The position numbers were made by a program, and so were the translations under genes. From Caldilineaceae bacterium SB0661_bin_32 (GTDB lineage: Bacteria; Chloroflexota; Anaerolineae; Caldilineales; Caldilineaceae), in the NCBI GenBank assembly GCA_009841235.1, contig VXMH01000114.1, forward strand, positions 1 through 32,113: a DNA stretch of 32,113 bases, read 5' to 3'. A model generated the notes under the pieces. It was not told the DNA's origin. It worked only from the letters and a program-made list of their open reading frames with translations, and made no database searches. Positions 16,468-25,601 of this stretch are shown one piece after another. Numbering within the stretch: position 1 is the first letter of the stretch; every line of letters begins with the position of its first letter.

Positions 16468-17762
16468 CTCTGTCGCGCCTTCAACCGCCGGCCTCCTCGG
16501 GTCACGGACGTACGGCGAATTCGCTGGCCGACTTTGCCCCGCAGAGCATACTGGCTCTGGCCGCGGAGCCGCGGCGCGCTGCAGCCGTCTTGATTGAACC
16601 GGTCGAAGAGATTTCCAGGATGGTGGGATGGCAGACTGTCGAGCTTTCGGAGCAGGCCGGGCCGAACGAATGTAAGGCCGCCCTTGTAAAGGCGGTCAGC
16701 CGGCTTGAAAGTCAGTTCAGTATCTCCCTCTGGGACAGGGAGAAAAAGCGACCCCGCCTGCACACCTCCGGCGCGGCTGTCGTGGATGGCGTTGGTCAGG
16801 CCTTCGCGGTAGCGGACCTGCAGCCGCCCTTGCGGGTCTGGATGGCCGGCCTCTCCGGCGGCGGCAGCCTTACCGCTGGCGAAGCGGCGCTTGCCGGCGC
16901 GCTGTGCAACCCGGTCGCGACCTATCTGCCGGGCCCCTATCAGAGTACGAGGGCTTTGACGGAAGAACTGCAGGCACTGCGACCGGACGTCATTCTGATT
17001 GTCGGCGGCCGCGAACAGATTGCGCCGCAAAGCCAGCAGCAGGTGCTGGCTCTGAGCCGTCTCGTGATCGAGGCGGCCGCGGCGTTACCAGACGGCAACA
17101 AGCCCATATTCTGTTTTGCCGGAAACAGCCGGCTGGCCGGTACAGCGCTGGCAAGCTGGCGGCAGGCGACCGGCGGGGGAGAGGCCGCGGCGGCCGACAA
17201 CGTGTTCTCCGCCTCCGCTGGCAGCAGCGCCACTGCGCTGCACAACGTACTGGAGCGGCTGCACTGGCAACGCTCCCTGGGCATACCTGCTATGCAGGAT
17301 ATCGCCGGGTGGCTTGATCATACGGTGGAGCTTTCCAGTACGCATTGGGCCTTCGCGCAGGCGGTCCGGCTCTGGAGACGGCGTCAGCAGCTGCCGACCT
17401 TGCACGGGCTGTACGCCGCAGAGGACAGGTGGCTGCACGTCTGGACATGGGAGATGCCCGATCAGGAAAGCGAAGGCCTGCGAGTAAACTGTGTGCGTCC
17501 GGGAGAACGCCCGGATATCCTGGCTGATTGGCCTCCTGTCCGCCTGGTCAGCGGCGACTGGCCCGCACAGTGGCCCCGGCCGTCGCAGCCGCCCCCGGTG
17601 CTGGGTCCCCATAGGCCGAAGGCCTTGCCCGCCTACTGGTGGGACCCGCTCGGCCTCGTCCCGGCAGTGGCCGGCGTCGGCCGCAATGCGCCGGAGGCGG
17701 TTCTTCAGGTACTGACGGCAGACCTTCTCATGGAGAATGGGACCGATTTCGCCGCCGCTTGA
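16464..17762 (+). CDS. Cluster gene F: degenerate MutL-like (ASKHA-type) protein
   Basis: A 432-residue protein that I read as a divergent member of the MutL family, named for the glutamate mutase accessory protein and unrelated to mismatch-repair MutL. Landmarks in family order are VLIEPVEEISRMV (42-54), LRVWMAGLSGGGSLTAGEAA (123-142), RPDVILIVGGRE (173-184), PIFCFAGNSRLAG (214-226), ADNVFSAS (244-251), IPAMQDIAGW (274-283) and a C-terminal GLVPAVAGVGRNAPEAVLQV (397-416). The N-terminal D-x-G-S/T phosphate-binding loop expected of an ASKHA ATPase is not evident (SLADFAPQSI instead), so ATP binding is doubtful. No glutamate mutase gene lies nearby. The ATG at 16464 overlaps gene E (ATGA) with GGAGG 6 bases upstream. 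The assignment rests on recalled motif order. Confidence 0.7.
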   Translation: MTLSRLQPPASSGHGRTANSLADFAPQSILALAAEPRRAAAVLIEPVEEISRMVGWQTVELSEQAGPNECKAALVKAVSRLESQFSISLWDREKKRPRLHTSGAAVVDGVGQAFAVADLQPPLRVWMAGLSGGGSLTAGEAALAGALCNPVATYLPGPYQSTRALTEELQALRPDVILIVGGREQIAPQSQQQVLALSRLVIEAAAALPDGNKPIFCFAGNSRLAGTALASWRQATGGGEAAAADNVFSASAGSSATALHNVLERLHWQRSLGIPAMQDIAGWLDHTVELSSTHWAFAQAVRLWRRRQQLPTLHGLYAAEDRWLHVWTWEMPDQESEGLRVNCVRPGERPDILADWPPVRLVSGDWPAQWPRPSQPPPVLGPHRPKALPAYWWDPLGLVPAVAGVGRNAPEAVLQVLTADLLMENGTDFAAA

Positions 17763-17849
17763 CGCGCATGACCAAGTTGTTGAAAATGTAGGGAACATAT
17801 CCTCAGCGGGAGAACTGATCCGTAGAAGGCTGTCGATTGGGGAGGGCTT

Positions 17850-19217
17850 ATGACGACGACGCTGCGCCAATCAGATGGAAGCTACATGCGGCAGACCGAC
17901 GTCGGGCCTATTATACAGCTGCTCAACAGGTCCCATTGCGTCGAGCTGACCGGTTTCAGCAATGTAGGCAAGTCTTCTCTGATGCGGGTACTGGCCCACG
18001 TCGATGTCTGGCTGCAGCAGCTGGGGGAAGAAGGCAGCGCGGTCCTGCCGGTCTATATCGATTGCAACCGCATGCTGGAGATGACGGAGCAGGGATTCTA
18101 TGAGCTGGTGCTGAGATGTCTGCAGGAAAGCAGCCCGGCTCTGGCGGAAAACCGGGAACTGCAGAACGCCTACGAAGCCCTGGTCGCGCCCGCAAACGTC
18201 TTTCAGGTGCCCCTGAGTTTCAGCAACGGACTGACCGCCGCCCTTCATAAGGCCGAATACAAACTGATCCTGCTGTTCGACGAGTTCGACGAGCCATTCC
18301 AGCAGATCGACACGCGCGTCTTTCTCAACCTGCGGGCCAAGAAGGACCGCTACGGCAACCGGCTTGTCTTTGTGACCGCAACCGTACGGCCGCTGGCAAC
18401 TTTGCGGCCCGGAGACCACAGCGGTGAGTTCGGAGAGCTTTTCTCCCATCATCCCTGGCATCTTGGCCCGCTCCCCCGGCATGAAGTGGAACGATACATG
18501 CGCAATTTCAGCGCTCAGAATGGAGCCGTTCCCTTTGAAGAGGATATCGACTTTGTCTACCAGTGGACCGGTGGGCATCCCGGCTATCTGGCCGGAGTCA
18601 GCAGGATACTTGGCCGTGCAGAGGCAGCCTTGGAAAGGGACGGCGAAAGAGAGCGGAATCGCTTCGTCTTTCTCCGAGGACTGATCGACAGGCTTCGCCA
18701 GGATCAGACCCTGCATACCGAGAGTGAAAAGATATGGAAAAGCTGCACAGTTGACCAGCAGGAGAACTTGCGGCTTCTGTTCTCCGGGCTGGAGCCTGAC
18801 CCCGCCTCTCTGTCGCAGTTGATGAAGCACCACATCCTGGTCCGGGAGCGGGAAGAGCTGCGCGCATTCTGCCGTCTCTTCGCCGAGTACGTCTTGGCGC
18901 ACCAGGCCTCTGCCCCTTCTGACGAAGGGCTCCATCTGGATGACGAGAGCGGGGAGGTGACTGTCGGCGGCCGCCAGATCGAGCTCACCGCGCTCGAGTA
19001 TCAGATGGTGAAGCTGCTCTACCGGAACAGCAACAGAATTGTTGACAAATTCGAGATCGTCAATGGCGTTTGGGGCGAAGAGCAGCTGCCGGACGTGGAC
19101 GACGCCCGCATCGAGAAGCTGATCAGCCGGCTGCGTCAGAAGGTCGAGCCGGACCCGGCGGAACCCGTTTACATCACCACGGTTCGAGGAAGAGGATACC
19201 GCCTCGTTATCGACTGA
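17850..19217 (+). CDS. STAND/AAA-type ATPase fused to an OmpR-type winged helix
   Basis: A 455-residue predicted ATP-dependent DNA-binding regulator. The P-loop is GFSNVGKSS (35-43), Walker B is LILLFDEFDE (139-148), a sensor-like strand is VFVTATVRP (173-181), and TGGHPGYLAG (240-249) is the GxP-type motif of STAND/AAA-like NTPases. The C-terminal 90 residues form a trans_reg_C winged helix: LTALEYQMVKLLY (379-391), DDARIEKLISRLRQKVEP (417-434) as the recognition-helix region, and TTVRGRGYRL (443-452) as the wing. No receiver domain is present, so the ATPase module appears to replace phosphorylation as the switch. The ATG at 17850 has GGAGG 4 bases upstream. It lies 87 bases after gene F on the same strand and may control the cluster. 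Confidence 0.88.
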   Translation: MTTTLRQSDGSYMRQTDVGPIIQLLNRSHCVELTGFSNVGKSSLMRVLAHVDVWLQQLGEEGSAVLPVYIDCNRMLEMTEQGFYELVLRCLQESSPALAENRELQNAYEALVAPANVFQVPLSFSNGLTAALHKAEYKLILLFDEFDEPFQQIDTRVFLNLRAKKDRYGNRLVFVTATVRPLATLRPGDHSGEFGELFSHHPWHLGPLPRHEVERYMRNFSAQNGAVPFEEDIDFVYQWTGGHPGYLAGVSRILGRAEAALERDGERERNRFVFLRGLIDRLRQDQTLHTESEKIWKSCTVDQQENLRLLFSGLEPDPASLSQLMKHHILVREREELRAFCRLFAEYVLAHQASAPSDEGLHLDDESGEVTVGGRQIELTALEYQMVKLLYRNSNRIVDKFEIVNGVWGEEQLPDVDDARIEKLISRLRQKVEPDPAEPVYITTVRGRGYRLVID

Positions 19218-19292
19218 ACGAAATCGGAAGGCCTGCCGAGATTCAAAAAATTGGTAGGCGGCGACGTGCCGTTCGTAGGTGTCCTCTGGATT

Positions 19293-19320
19293 TTGTCGGC
19301 ATCGCCCTTCGGTCTATACT
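19293..19320 (+). promoter_or_regulatory. Sigma70-type promoter for the PH-like gene
   Basis: TTGTCG (19293-19298) and TATACT (19315-19320) are 16 bases apart, matching 4/6 and 5/6 of consensus. The leader to the ATG at 19394 is about 67 bases. Confidence 0.45.
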
Positions 19321-19393
19321 ATTCGCAGTCCATCGATTGCGGTTTGATGCGCAGTATCAATCCCATTTCATCCTTTCAAGGCAGAGTCGCTCT

Positions 19394-19927
19394 ATGGCTG
19401 AATCCCTACAGGCAGAAAGTAGCCCGGAACTGATGACCTTCAGAGGGAAACCCAAGTCGATGGTGTCCGCGGCCGCACTGCTCATTGCAGGAACGCTGAC
19501 CTTCACGTTGGGAATTGACCGGATCTATTTCGTAGAGGCCATCGCCTGGACCTTTCTGATCTGGGGTGCACTGCTCCTGTACGGTCACATCATCGATCTT
19601 GGAACCGTTTACGAAGTCTCTGAACAAGGTCTCGTGATAAAGAGCCCGTTGCGCTTCTGGGCGATGTCCCGCAATTGGGACTGGGGGCACTTTACCCGCA
19701 TGGACGTGATCGTGAAGAAGAGGGAAGCAAGCGAGGCCGACGTAGAACTGCAGGTCCACTACACGCCGGAAGATTCGACCGTCCTGTTCCGCGAGGACCT
19801 TCCCTTCATTCCTGAGCTGGCCGGGGAAATCGCCAACCGCGCCGGCATGAAACCGGAGCGACGGCAGGCCATGCAGGACTTCGGTTCCATTCCCCAGGAC
19901 GAAAAGGCGACCTACACCTGGAACTAG
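19394..19927 (+). CDS. Hypothetical membrane protein with PH-like domain
   Basis: A 177-residue protein with two transmembrane helices (about 22-40 and 48-66) followed by a soluble beta-rich domain. The start of that domain (VYEVSEQGLVIKSPLRF, 72-88) resembles bacterial PH domains, which usually follow a helical hairpin in this way. The Trp-rich segment NWDWGHFTRMDV (94-105) and VELQVHYTPED (117-127) would be later strands. Function is unknown; a membrane-proximal scaffold role is a guess. The ATG at 19394 was chosen because the open frame upstream overlaps the ATPase gene. The Shine-Dalgarno site (AAGG) is 11 bases away and weak. It has its own probable promoter and converges with the beta-propeller gene. 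Confidence 0.75.
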   Translation: MAESLQAESSPELMTFRGKPKSMVSAAALLIAGTLTFTLGIDRIYFVEAIAWTFLIWGALLLYGHIIDLGTVYEVSEQGLVIKSPLRFWAMSRNWDWGHFTRMDVIVKKREASEADVELQVHYTPEDSTVLFREDLPFIPELAGEIANRAGMKPERRQAMQDFGSIPQDEKATYTWN

Positions 19928-19982
19928 CGCTCCCCGGCCCTTTTCCATGCCCCGGCACAACGGCGCACCCCTCCGAACTCTC

Positions 19983-21140
19983 CTATGCGCCCTGATGTGC
20001 GGAGATATCCATCAGGTAGATCTGCCGGCCGTTGCCGCCATGCACTGAATCGACTGTGATCAGCCTCCCGTCCGGGCTGGATCGCGGATGCAGGTCGCAG
20101 CGCCACTCGCCCTCGTACTCCCGGTACGAGGCGTATTCACCCAGCTCCGTCCTCTCGCCGCTCTCCACGTTGTATAGATACAGTTCCTGGACCCTGCCGT
20201 CGCCTCTCGGAACGGGATAGGTGTCGTTCAATATCCAGTTTGTGTCGGCAAGATAGGTGCAGTGCCCGTTCAGCTTCATCACACCTTTGCCGATCACCTC
20301 CACCTCCTGCGTGCCGTCACGATAGATGTAGAAGGCGTCGCCGTGTGAAGGATGCCTGGCCCACGCCAGAATCTGTTCCGGATCGCGCCAGATGAAGTGG
20401 GACGTGTACCCGTACTGGTCGACGGCGTAGATGTCCGAGCCGTCAGCCGCGGCCGTCATCATGCGCGTACTGAACCCGGCATCGCCGAAACGCCAGCGGT
20501 GCAGAAAGATGAATCGGGACCCGTCGGTATTGAAGAGCAGATGGTTAAAGTAATGTCTGGCCCCGCTGATGTCCATGTGGGGATAGGGGATCGCGGCCAC
20601 CTGCGCAATCGAGATGATGAGCGAGGCTTCGCCGGTCTCGAGGTCAATACGGTGAATTCCGGCGTCTTCGGGCGCCAGCTGATCGAAGTTCGGATCGGGG
20701 ATGCCGGCGTAGCCGTAGCCGGGCCGCATGTGGTTGATGCGGCGGAAATCGGCGCCGACAGCAGTGCGCCCGTCGGGTGAGACAGTATAGATCGGATACC
20801 CAACCGTGCGCTTCTTGCCTGAATGCACGTCCATGATATGGCAGACGAAGCGGCCGTCCACTCGATCGTTCCAGACCACCTCACTGTCGGAGCCGGGGAC
20901 CCACTGGAGCATACAGCCCTGCTGCCAGCACCAGGCCCTTGTCTCGCCCAGCTCGATCCAGCGGTTGCCGTCAGCCAGGTCGATCATCCCGATTCCGACT
21001 GCGTCATCTGCCTGCGGCGAGCGGTGCTCGAAATCGACCTCCATCCCCAGCACGAAGCGGCTGGAAGGATCGAACTGCAGCTTGTCGTAGTAGCCGAACC
21101 AATGATGCTTAGGCCCGGAAGTGATGGGGCGCATACTCAT
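19983..21140 (-). CDS. Oligogalacturonate-lyase-like beta-propeller protein
   Basis: A 385-residue protein without a signal peptide, made of WD40/PD40-type propeller blades (YTVSPDGRT, HPRSSPDGRLITVDS, QIYLMDIS and others). His-rich motifs GHCTYLADTNWI and RCDLHPRSSPDG near the C-terminus recall oligogalacturonate lyase and its relatives. These are cytoplasmic seven-bladed propellers that use a metal bound by His residues to cleave unsaturated digalacturonate. The first ATG at 21140 was chosen because AAGGAG lies about 9 bases upstream; a second ATG is two codons in. It starts 33 bases after the stop of the OppF-type ATPase gene and is probably the last gene of the transporter operon. Actual lyase activity is inferred only. 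Confidence 0.8.
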   Translation of the reverse strand: MSMRPITSGPKHHWFGYYDKLQFDPSSRFVLGMEVDFEHRSPQADDAVGIGMIDLADGNRWIELGETRAWCWQQGCMLQWVPGSDSEVVWNDRVDGRFVCHIMDVHSGKKRTVGYPIYTVSPDGRTAVGADFRRINHMRPGYGYAGIPDPNFDQLAPEDAGIHRIDLETGEASLIISIAQVAAIPYPHMDISGARHYFNHLLFNTDGSRFIFLHRWRFGDAGFSTRMMTAAADGSDIYAVDQYGYTSHFIWRDPEQILAWARHPSHGDAFYIYRDGTQEVEVIGKGVMKLNGHCTYLADTNWILNDTYPVPRGDGRVQELYLYNVESGERTELGEYASYREYEGEWRCDLHPRSSPDGRLITVDSVHGGNGRQIYLMDISAHQGA

Positions 21141-21173
21141 CAGCGCTCTCTCCTTATGGGACTGGCGTTGGGT

Positions 21174-22203
<1,030 letters not shown>

Positions 22204-22211
<8 letters not shown>

Positions 22212-23253
22212 GGCCAGTTTCCTCTGCGACTGGGGGGCTGTCCTGGTGCGCGTGTTCCGTATACAGGAGGCACCGCACCTCCCGGTTGTCTTCCAGCGTG
22301 ATCGGCTGGGGCACGATCTCGTCGCAGACGCCGGCGATGAAATCGGCGCAACGCGGATGGAAAGGACAGCCTTTGAGCGTGCTGTAAGGGTCCGGCACTA
22401 CGCCCCGGATCGTCTGCAGCCATTCTCGCTTCTGGTCCATGCGCGGCAGGGACTCCAGCAACGCGATCGTATAGGGGTGCTTGGGATCGCGGAAGATATC
22501 GGCGGCCGCGCCCTTTTCGACAATCTTGCCCAGATACATTACCGCCACCTCGTCGGCCATATCGGCGACAACGCCCAAATCATGCGTGATAAACATGATG
22601 GCCATGTTCAACTCGGCCTGCAGCCCCTGCATCAGCTCCAGGATCTGGGCCTCCGTCGTCACGTCCAGCGCCGTGGTCGGTTCGTCGGCGATCAAGAGGC
22701 TGGGATGACAGGAAAGCGCCATCGCAATCATCACCCGCTGGCACATGCCTCCGCTAAGCTGGTGGGCGAAGGCGTCCATACGCTGCTCCGCCAGTGGAAT
22801 ATGCACCTGCCTCAGCATGTCGATGGCGATGTCGTCCGCTTCGGACTGGGAAACCGGCTGGTGCAGCAGGATGTTCTCGGCTATCTGGTCCCCTATCTTG
22901 TGCACGGGGCTGAGCGAAGCGCGCGGCTCCTGGAAGATCATCGCGATTTCCCCGCCGCGGATCGCCCGCATCTCTGTTCCGGTAGCGGGAAGTTGCAGCA
23001 GGTCCACGACGGTGCTCTGCCCGTCTTCGTCGGGCCTCGTGTAGAGTATCTCGCCGTCTACGGTGTGTCCTGGCGGCCGCACCATGCGCATGATCGAGCG
23101 CGCGGTTACGCTCTTGCCGCAGCCGCTCTCGCCCACCACGCCCAGGACCTGCCCGCGTCGAATCGAAAAGGTGGTGCTGTCCACCGCCTTGGCGACCCCT
23201 TCGGTCATGAAGAAATGAGTCTGCAAATCGCTTACTTCCAGCAGCGTGTCCAT
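22204..23253 (-). CDS. Opp/Dpp-type ABC transporter ATPase (OppD/DppD-like)
   Basis: A 349-residue ATPase partner of the downstream gene. Visible are Walker A GESGCGKSV, Q-loop MIFQEPRASLSP, the signature LSGGMCQRV (Met for the usual Gln, common in this subfamily), Walker B LLIADEP, D-loop TALD and the H-loop His of FITHDLGVV. The C-terminal oligopeptide-type extension has four Cys (GCPFHPRC, GVC, VRC), a set linked to a Fe-S cluster in some DppD proteins. The ATG at 23253 gives the standard start MDTLLEVSDLQTHF. The stop overlaps the proposed start of the next ATPase gene, so the two are translationally coupled. Confidence 0.93.
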
Positions 23254-23321
23254 CAGTTCACTTTCAGCATTTGGTCTTTGGAAGGAAGCCGGAATGGGAG
23301 CCGGAATCGGGACGGCTTCAT

Positions 23322-24509
23322 TTACAGGTCTGCGTACGGGTCGGCTGCATCGCGCAGGCCATCGCCGATAAAGTTAAGTGCCAGTACCGTGACGACAACG
23401 AACATGGCCGGCCACAGGATCCAGGGATGAATCGCGATCTCGACAACCTGCTGCGCGTCCTTGAGCATTACGCCCCAGCTCACGGTCGGCGACACCAGAC
23501 CCAGCCCGAGAAAGCTCAGAGCCGTTTCGGCCAGGATCATTCCGGGAATGGCAAGCGTGATGTCCACCAACACGTAGCTCATGAAGGAGGGAACGAGGTG
23601 CTGCCAGATCAGGTACCACTGGTTCGCGCCCGCAGACTGGGCGGCCAGCACGAAGTCTTCATTGCGTAGTGAGAGGAACTTGCCCCTCACCACGCGCGCC
23701 AGTGTCGTCCAGGCCAGCAACGAGAGTATGATCGTTATGCCAAAATAGACCCGGATCTGCGGCCAGTCGACCGGCATGGCGGCAGCCAGCCCCATCCACA
23801 GGGGAATCGTCGGAATCGAGCGAATGAACTCGATAAGCCGCTGGATAAGGTTGTCTACCACTCCGCCGTACAGGCCGGACAGGCCCCCCAGCACCAGTCC
23901 GATGACCAGGGCAATGGTAACGCCGACAAGACCGATCGTTAAGGAGATGCGGCCGCCGTGGAGTGCGCGCCCGAAAATGTCACGGCCAAACTTGTCGCCG
24001 CCCATAAGAAAGATCGGGCCGACCTCTTCGGCGTTTTCGACCCCGAAGAGATGCCAGTCCATTTTGAAAATGCCCCATAGCTTGTAGGGGTCCCCTTTTA
24101 CAAACAGCTGGACCGGATATTGCTGGCTGCGGTCTTCGACAAAGTCGCGCGTGAACGTCTCCTTATTGGTCTCAATCTTGACGGCGTAGACGAATGGAAG
24201 GCGCCAGCTTCCGTCGTCAGCCCGAATGTGGATGTCTCTTGGAGGGAGATAAAGATGCTTGTTGAAGCGATGCGTCTTGTCGTACGGCGCGATGACCGGC
24301 GCCAAAAGCGCGGCAAGGTAAAGAAGGGCGAGGAACCACATCGAAAAGACTGCCATCTTGTTGCGCCGGAAGCGGATGAGCATCAGCTGTCGCGGCGTCA
24401 GGAACTGGGTCGTGGACTCGCCAATCGTCCCTTCGGATTCGAGGAGATCGGACAAGTCGCCGCCTTCGTAGGGCGTGGATGCCCGCTCGGGAGAGGCTGC
24501 GGTGGTCAT
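23322..24509 (-). CDS. Opp/Dpp-type ABC transporter permease (OppC/DppC-like)
   Basis: A 395-residue permease. A polar N-terminal tail precedes the first helix (about 67-86, MAVFSMWFLALLYLAALLAP). A long extracytoplasmic insert of about 110 residues follows, leading to the MGGDKFGRDIFGRALHG motif at the mouth of the permease core. Five further helices carry the EAA-type loop (AAQSAGANQWYLIWQHLVPS), which contacts the ATPases. Typical OppC proteins are about 300 residues, so the insert and N-terminal tail make this one long. The ATG at 24509 overlaps the stop of the upstream permease gene (ATGA). Confidence 0.92.
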   Translation of the reverse strand: MTTAASPERASTPYEGGDLSDLLESEGTIGESTTQFLTPRQLMLIRFRRNKMAVFSMWFLALLYLAALLAPVIAPYDKTHRFNKHLYLPPRDIHIRADDGSWRLPFVYAVKIETNKETFTRDFVEDRSQQYPVQLFVKGDPYKLWGIFKMDWHLFGVENAEEVGPIFLMGGDKFGRDIFGRALHGGRISLTIGLVGVTIALVIGLVLGGLSGLYGGVVDNLIQRLIEFIRSIPTIPLWMGLAAAMPVDWPQIRVYFGITIILSLLAWTTLARVVRGKFLSLRNEDFVLAAQSAGANQWYLIWQHLVPSFMSYVLVDITLAIPGMILAETALSFLGLGLVSPTVSWGVMLKDAQQVVEIAIHPWILWPAMFVVVTVLALNFIGDGLRDAADPYADL

Positions 24510-25504
24510 GTTGTACCCCGTTCCCCGTAGCGTATTCGGGGGTCGACCCATGCCAGGAGGATATCCGAGATGAGCGTCCCGACTAGCGTGAGGGAGCTCA
24601 GAATCATAATCATACTGGCGGCAAGGTAGAGGTCCTGGGACATCAGCGCGCGCCAGAGCAGCGGCCCGGTCGTCGGCAGATTCAAAACAAGGGCCACGAG
24701 AACGGTGCCGGAGACTATCTCGGGTAGGCGCCAGCCTATGGTGCTCAGGATCGGGTTTAGGGCCACGCGCACAGGGTATTTCATGGTGAGCTGACCTTCG
24801 CGCAGGCCCTTGGATCGCGCCGTCTCCACATATGGTCTCCCTATCTCATCCAGCGTCGTCGCCCTCATCACGCGGATTGTGCCGGCCGTGCCGGCCGTGC
24901 CGACGATCACGACCGGCAGCCACATGTGTTTCAACATATCCCAGACTTTGGCTATGCTCCATTCCGCGTCCAGATACTCTGTCGAAAACAGGCCGCCCGC
25001 GCTGGCGCCGAAGACCTTGATGCCTATGTACATGAAGATAAGCGCCAGGAGAAAGTTCGGCGTCGCCAACCCAATGAATCCAATGAAAGTGAACACATAG
25101 TCGGCCAGGCTGTACTGGCGCACCGCGGAATAGATGCCGATGGGTATGGCCATGGCATAGACGAATAGCAGCGTGAAGAAGGACATGATCATCGTCAACA
25201 TGAGCCGCTCCCCTATCAGCCTGTTGACGGGGCGGTCCCAATAGAAGGAGAGCCCCATATCCCCTTGTACGAAGTTCGTGATCCACTTGATGTACTGAAT
25301 GTAGCCGGGCTGGTTCAGACCGTAGTGGGCCTCCAGCGCCACGATTTCCTCTTCACTCAGCTCCTCGCCGGCCGCTGCCAGATTGGCCACATAGGTGGTC
25401 ACGTAATCACCCGGCGGGAGCTGGATGATGGTAAAACTGACTATGGAAATGAGGATTAGCGTCGGAATCAACTGTAGGACGCGACGCAGGATGTATTCGC
25501 GCAT
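24506..25504 (-). CDS. Opp/Dpp-type ABC transporter permease (OppB/DppB-like)
   Basis: A 332-residue permease with the family's N-terminus MREYILRRVLQLIPTLI, a periplasmic-side loop containing LEAHYGLNQPGYIQY, and about six helices. The EAA-type ATPase-contact loop is YVETARSKGLREGQL with the following segment VRVALNPIL. The ending, ILLAWVDPRIRYG, is standard for OppB. It pairs with the following OppC-type permease through a four-base overlap. Upstream, separated by a strong stem-loop, is the lipoprotein binding protein gene. Confidence 0.93.
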   Translation of the reverse strand: MREYILRRVLQLIPTLILISIVSFTIIQLPPGDYVTTYVANLAAAGEELSEEEIVALEAHYGLNQPGYIQYIKWITNFVQGDMGLSFYWDRPVNRLIGERLMLTMIMSFFTLLFVYAMAIPIGIYSAVRQYSLADYVFTFIGFIGLATPNFLLALIFMYIGIKVFGASAGGLFSTEYLDAEWSIAKVWDMLKHMWLPVVIVGTAGTAGTIRVMRATTLDEIGRPYVETARSKGLREGQLTMKYPVRVALNPILSTIGWRLPEIVSGTVLVALVLNLPTTGPLLWRALMSQDLYLAASMIMILSSLTLVGTLISDILLAWVDPRIRYGERGTT

Positions 25505-25550
25505 GATGTCAGTGCAAAGAAGACCAGTTAAGAGCTGAACGTATATGTAG

Positions 25551-25582
25551 GCCGGCGGTCAGTTTCCTACGTGACCGCCGGC
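25551..25582 (-). terminator. Stem-loop after binding protein gene 1
   Basis: A perfect 11-bp stem GCCGGCGGTCA / TGACCGCCGGC encloses a 10-base loop, 19 bases after the stop of the binding protein gene and 46 bases before the OppB start. No T-run follows in the minus direction. It therefore fits an mRNA-stabilising or partial-termination hairpin that would raise binding-protein output relative to the permeases. Confidence 0.6.
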
Positions 25583-25601
25583 TTTCGGCTTCATTTCGAT
25601 T

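Noticed and set aside
16464..17762. Mismatch-repair MutL
   Set aside because: No GHKL ATPase motifs are present; the resemblance is to the unrelated glutamate-mutase MutL family.
17763..17849. Promoter before the ATPase-winged-helix gene
   Set aside because: TTGAAA at 17780 is a good -35, but no -10 lies at an acceptable distance.
17850..19217. Two-component response regulator
   Set aside because: The N-terminus is a P-loop ATPase, with no receiver-domain Asp pocket.
12514..19217. Antiphage defence island
   Set aside because: A STAND-like ATPase is present, but no nuclease, effector, integrase or other defence gene accompanies it; the neighbours look like envelope proteins.
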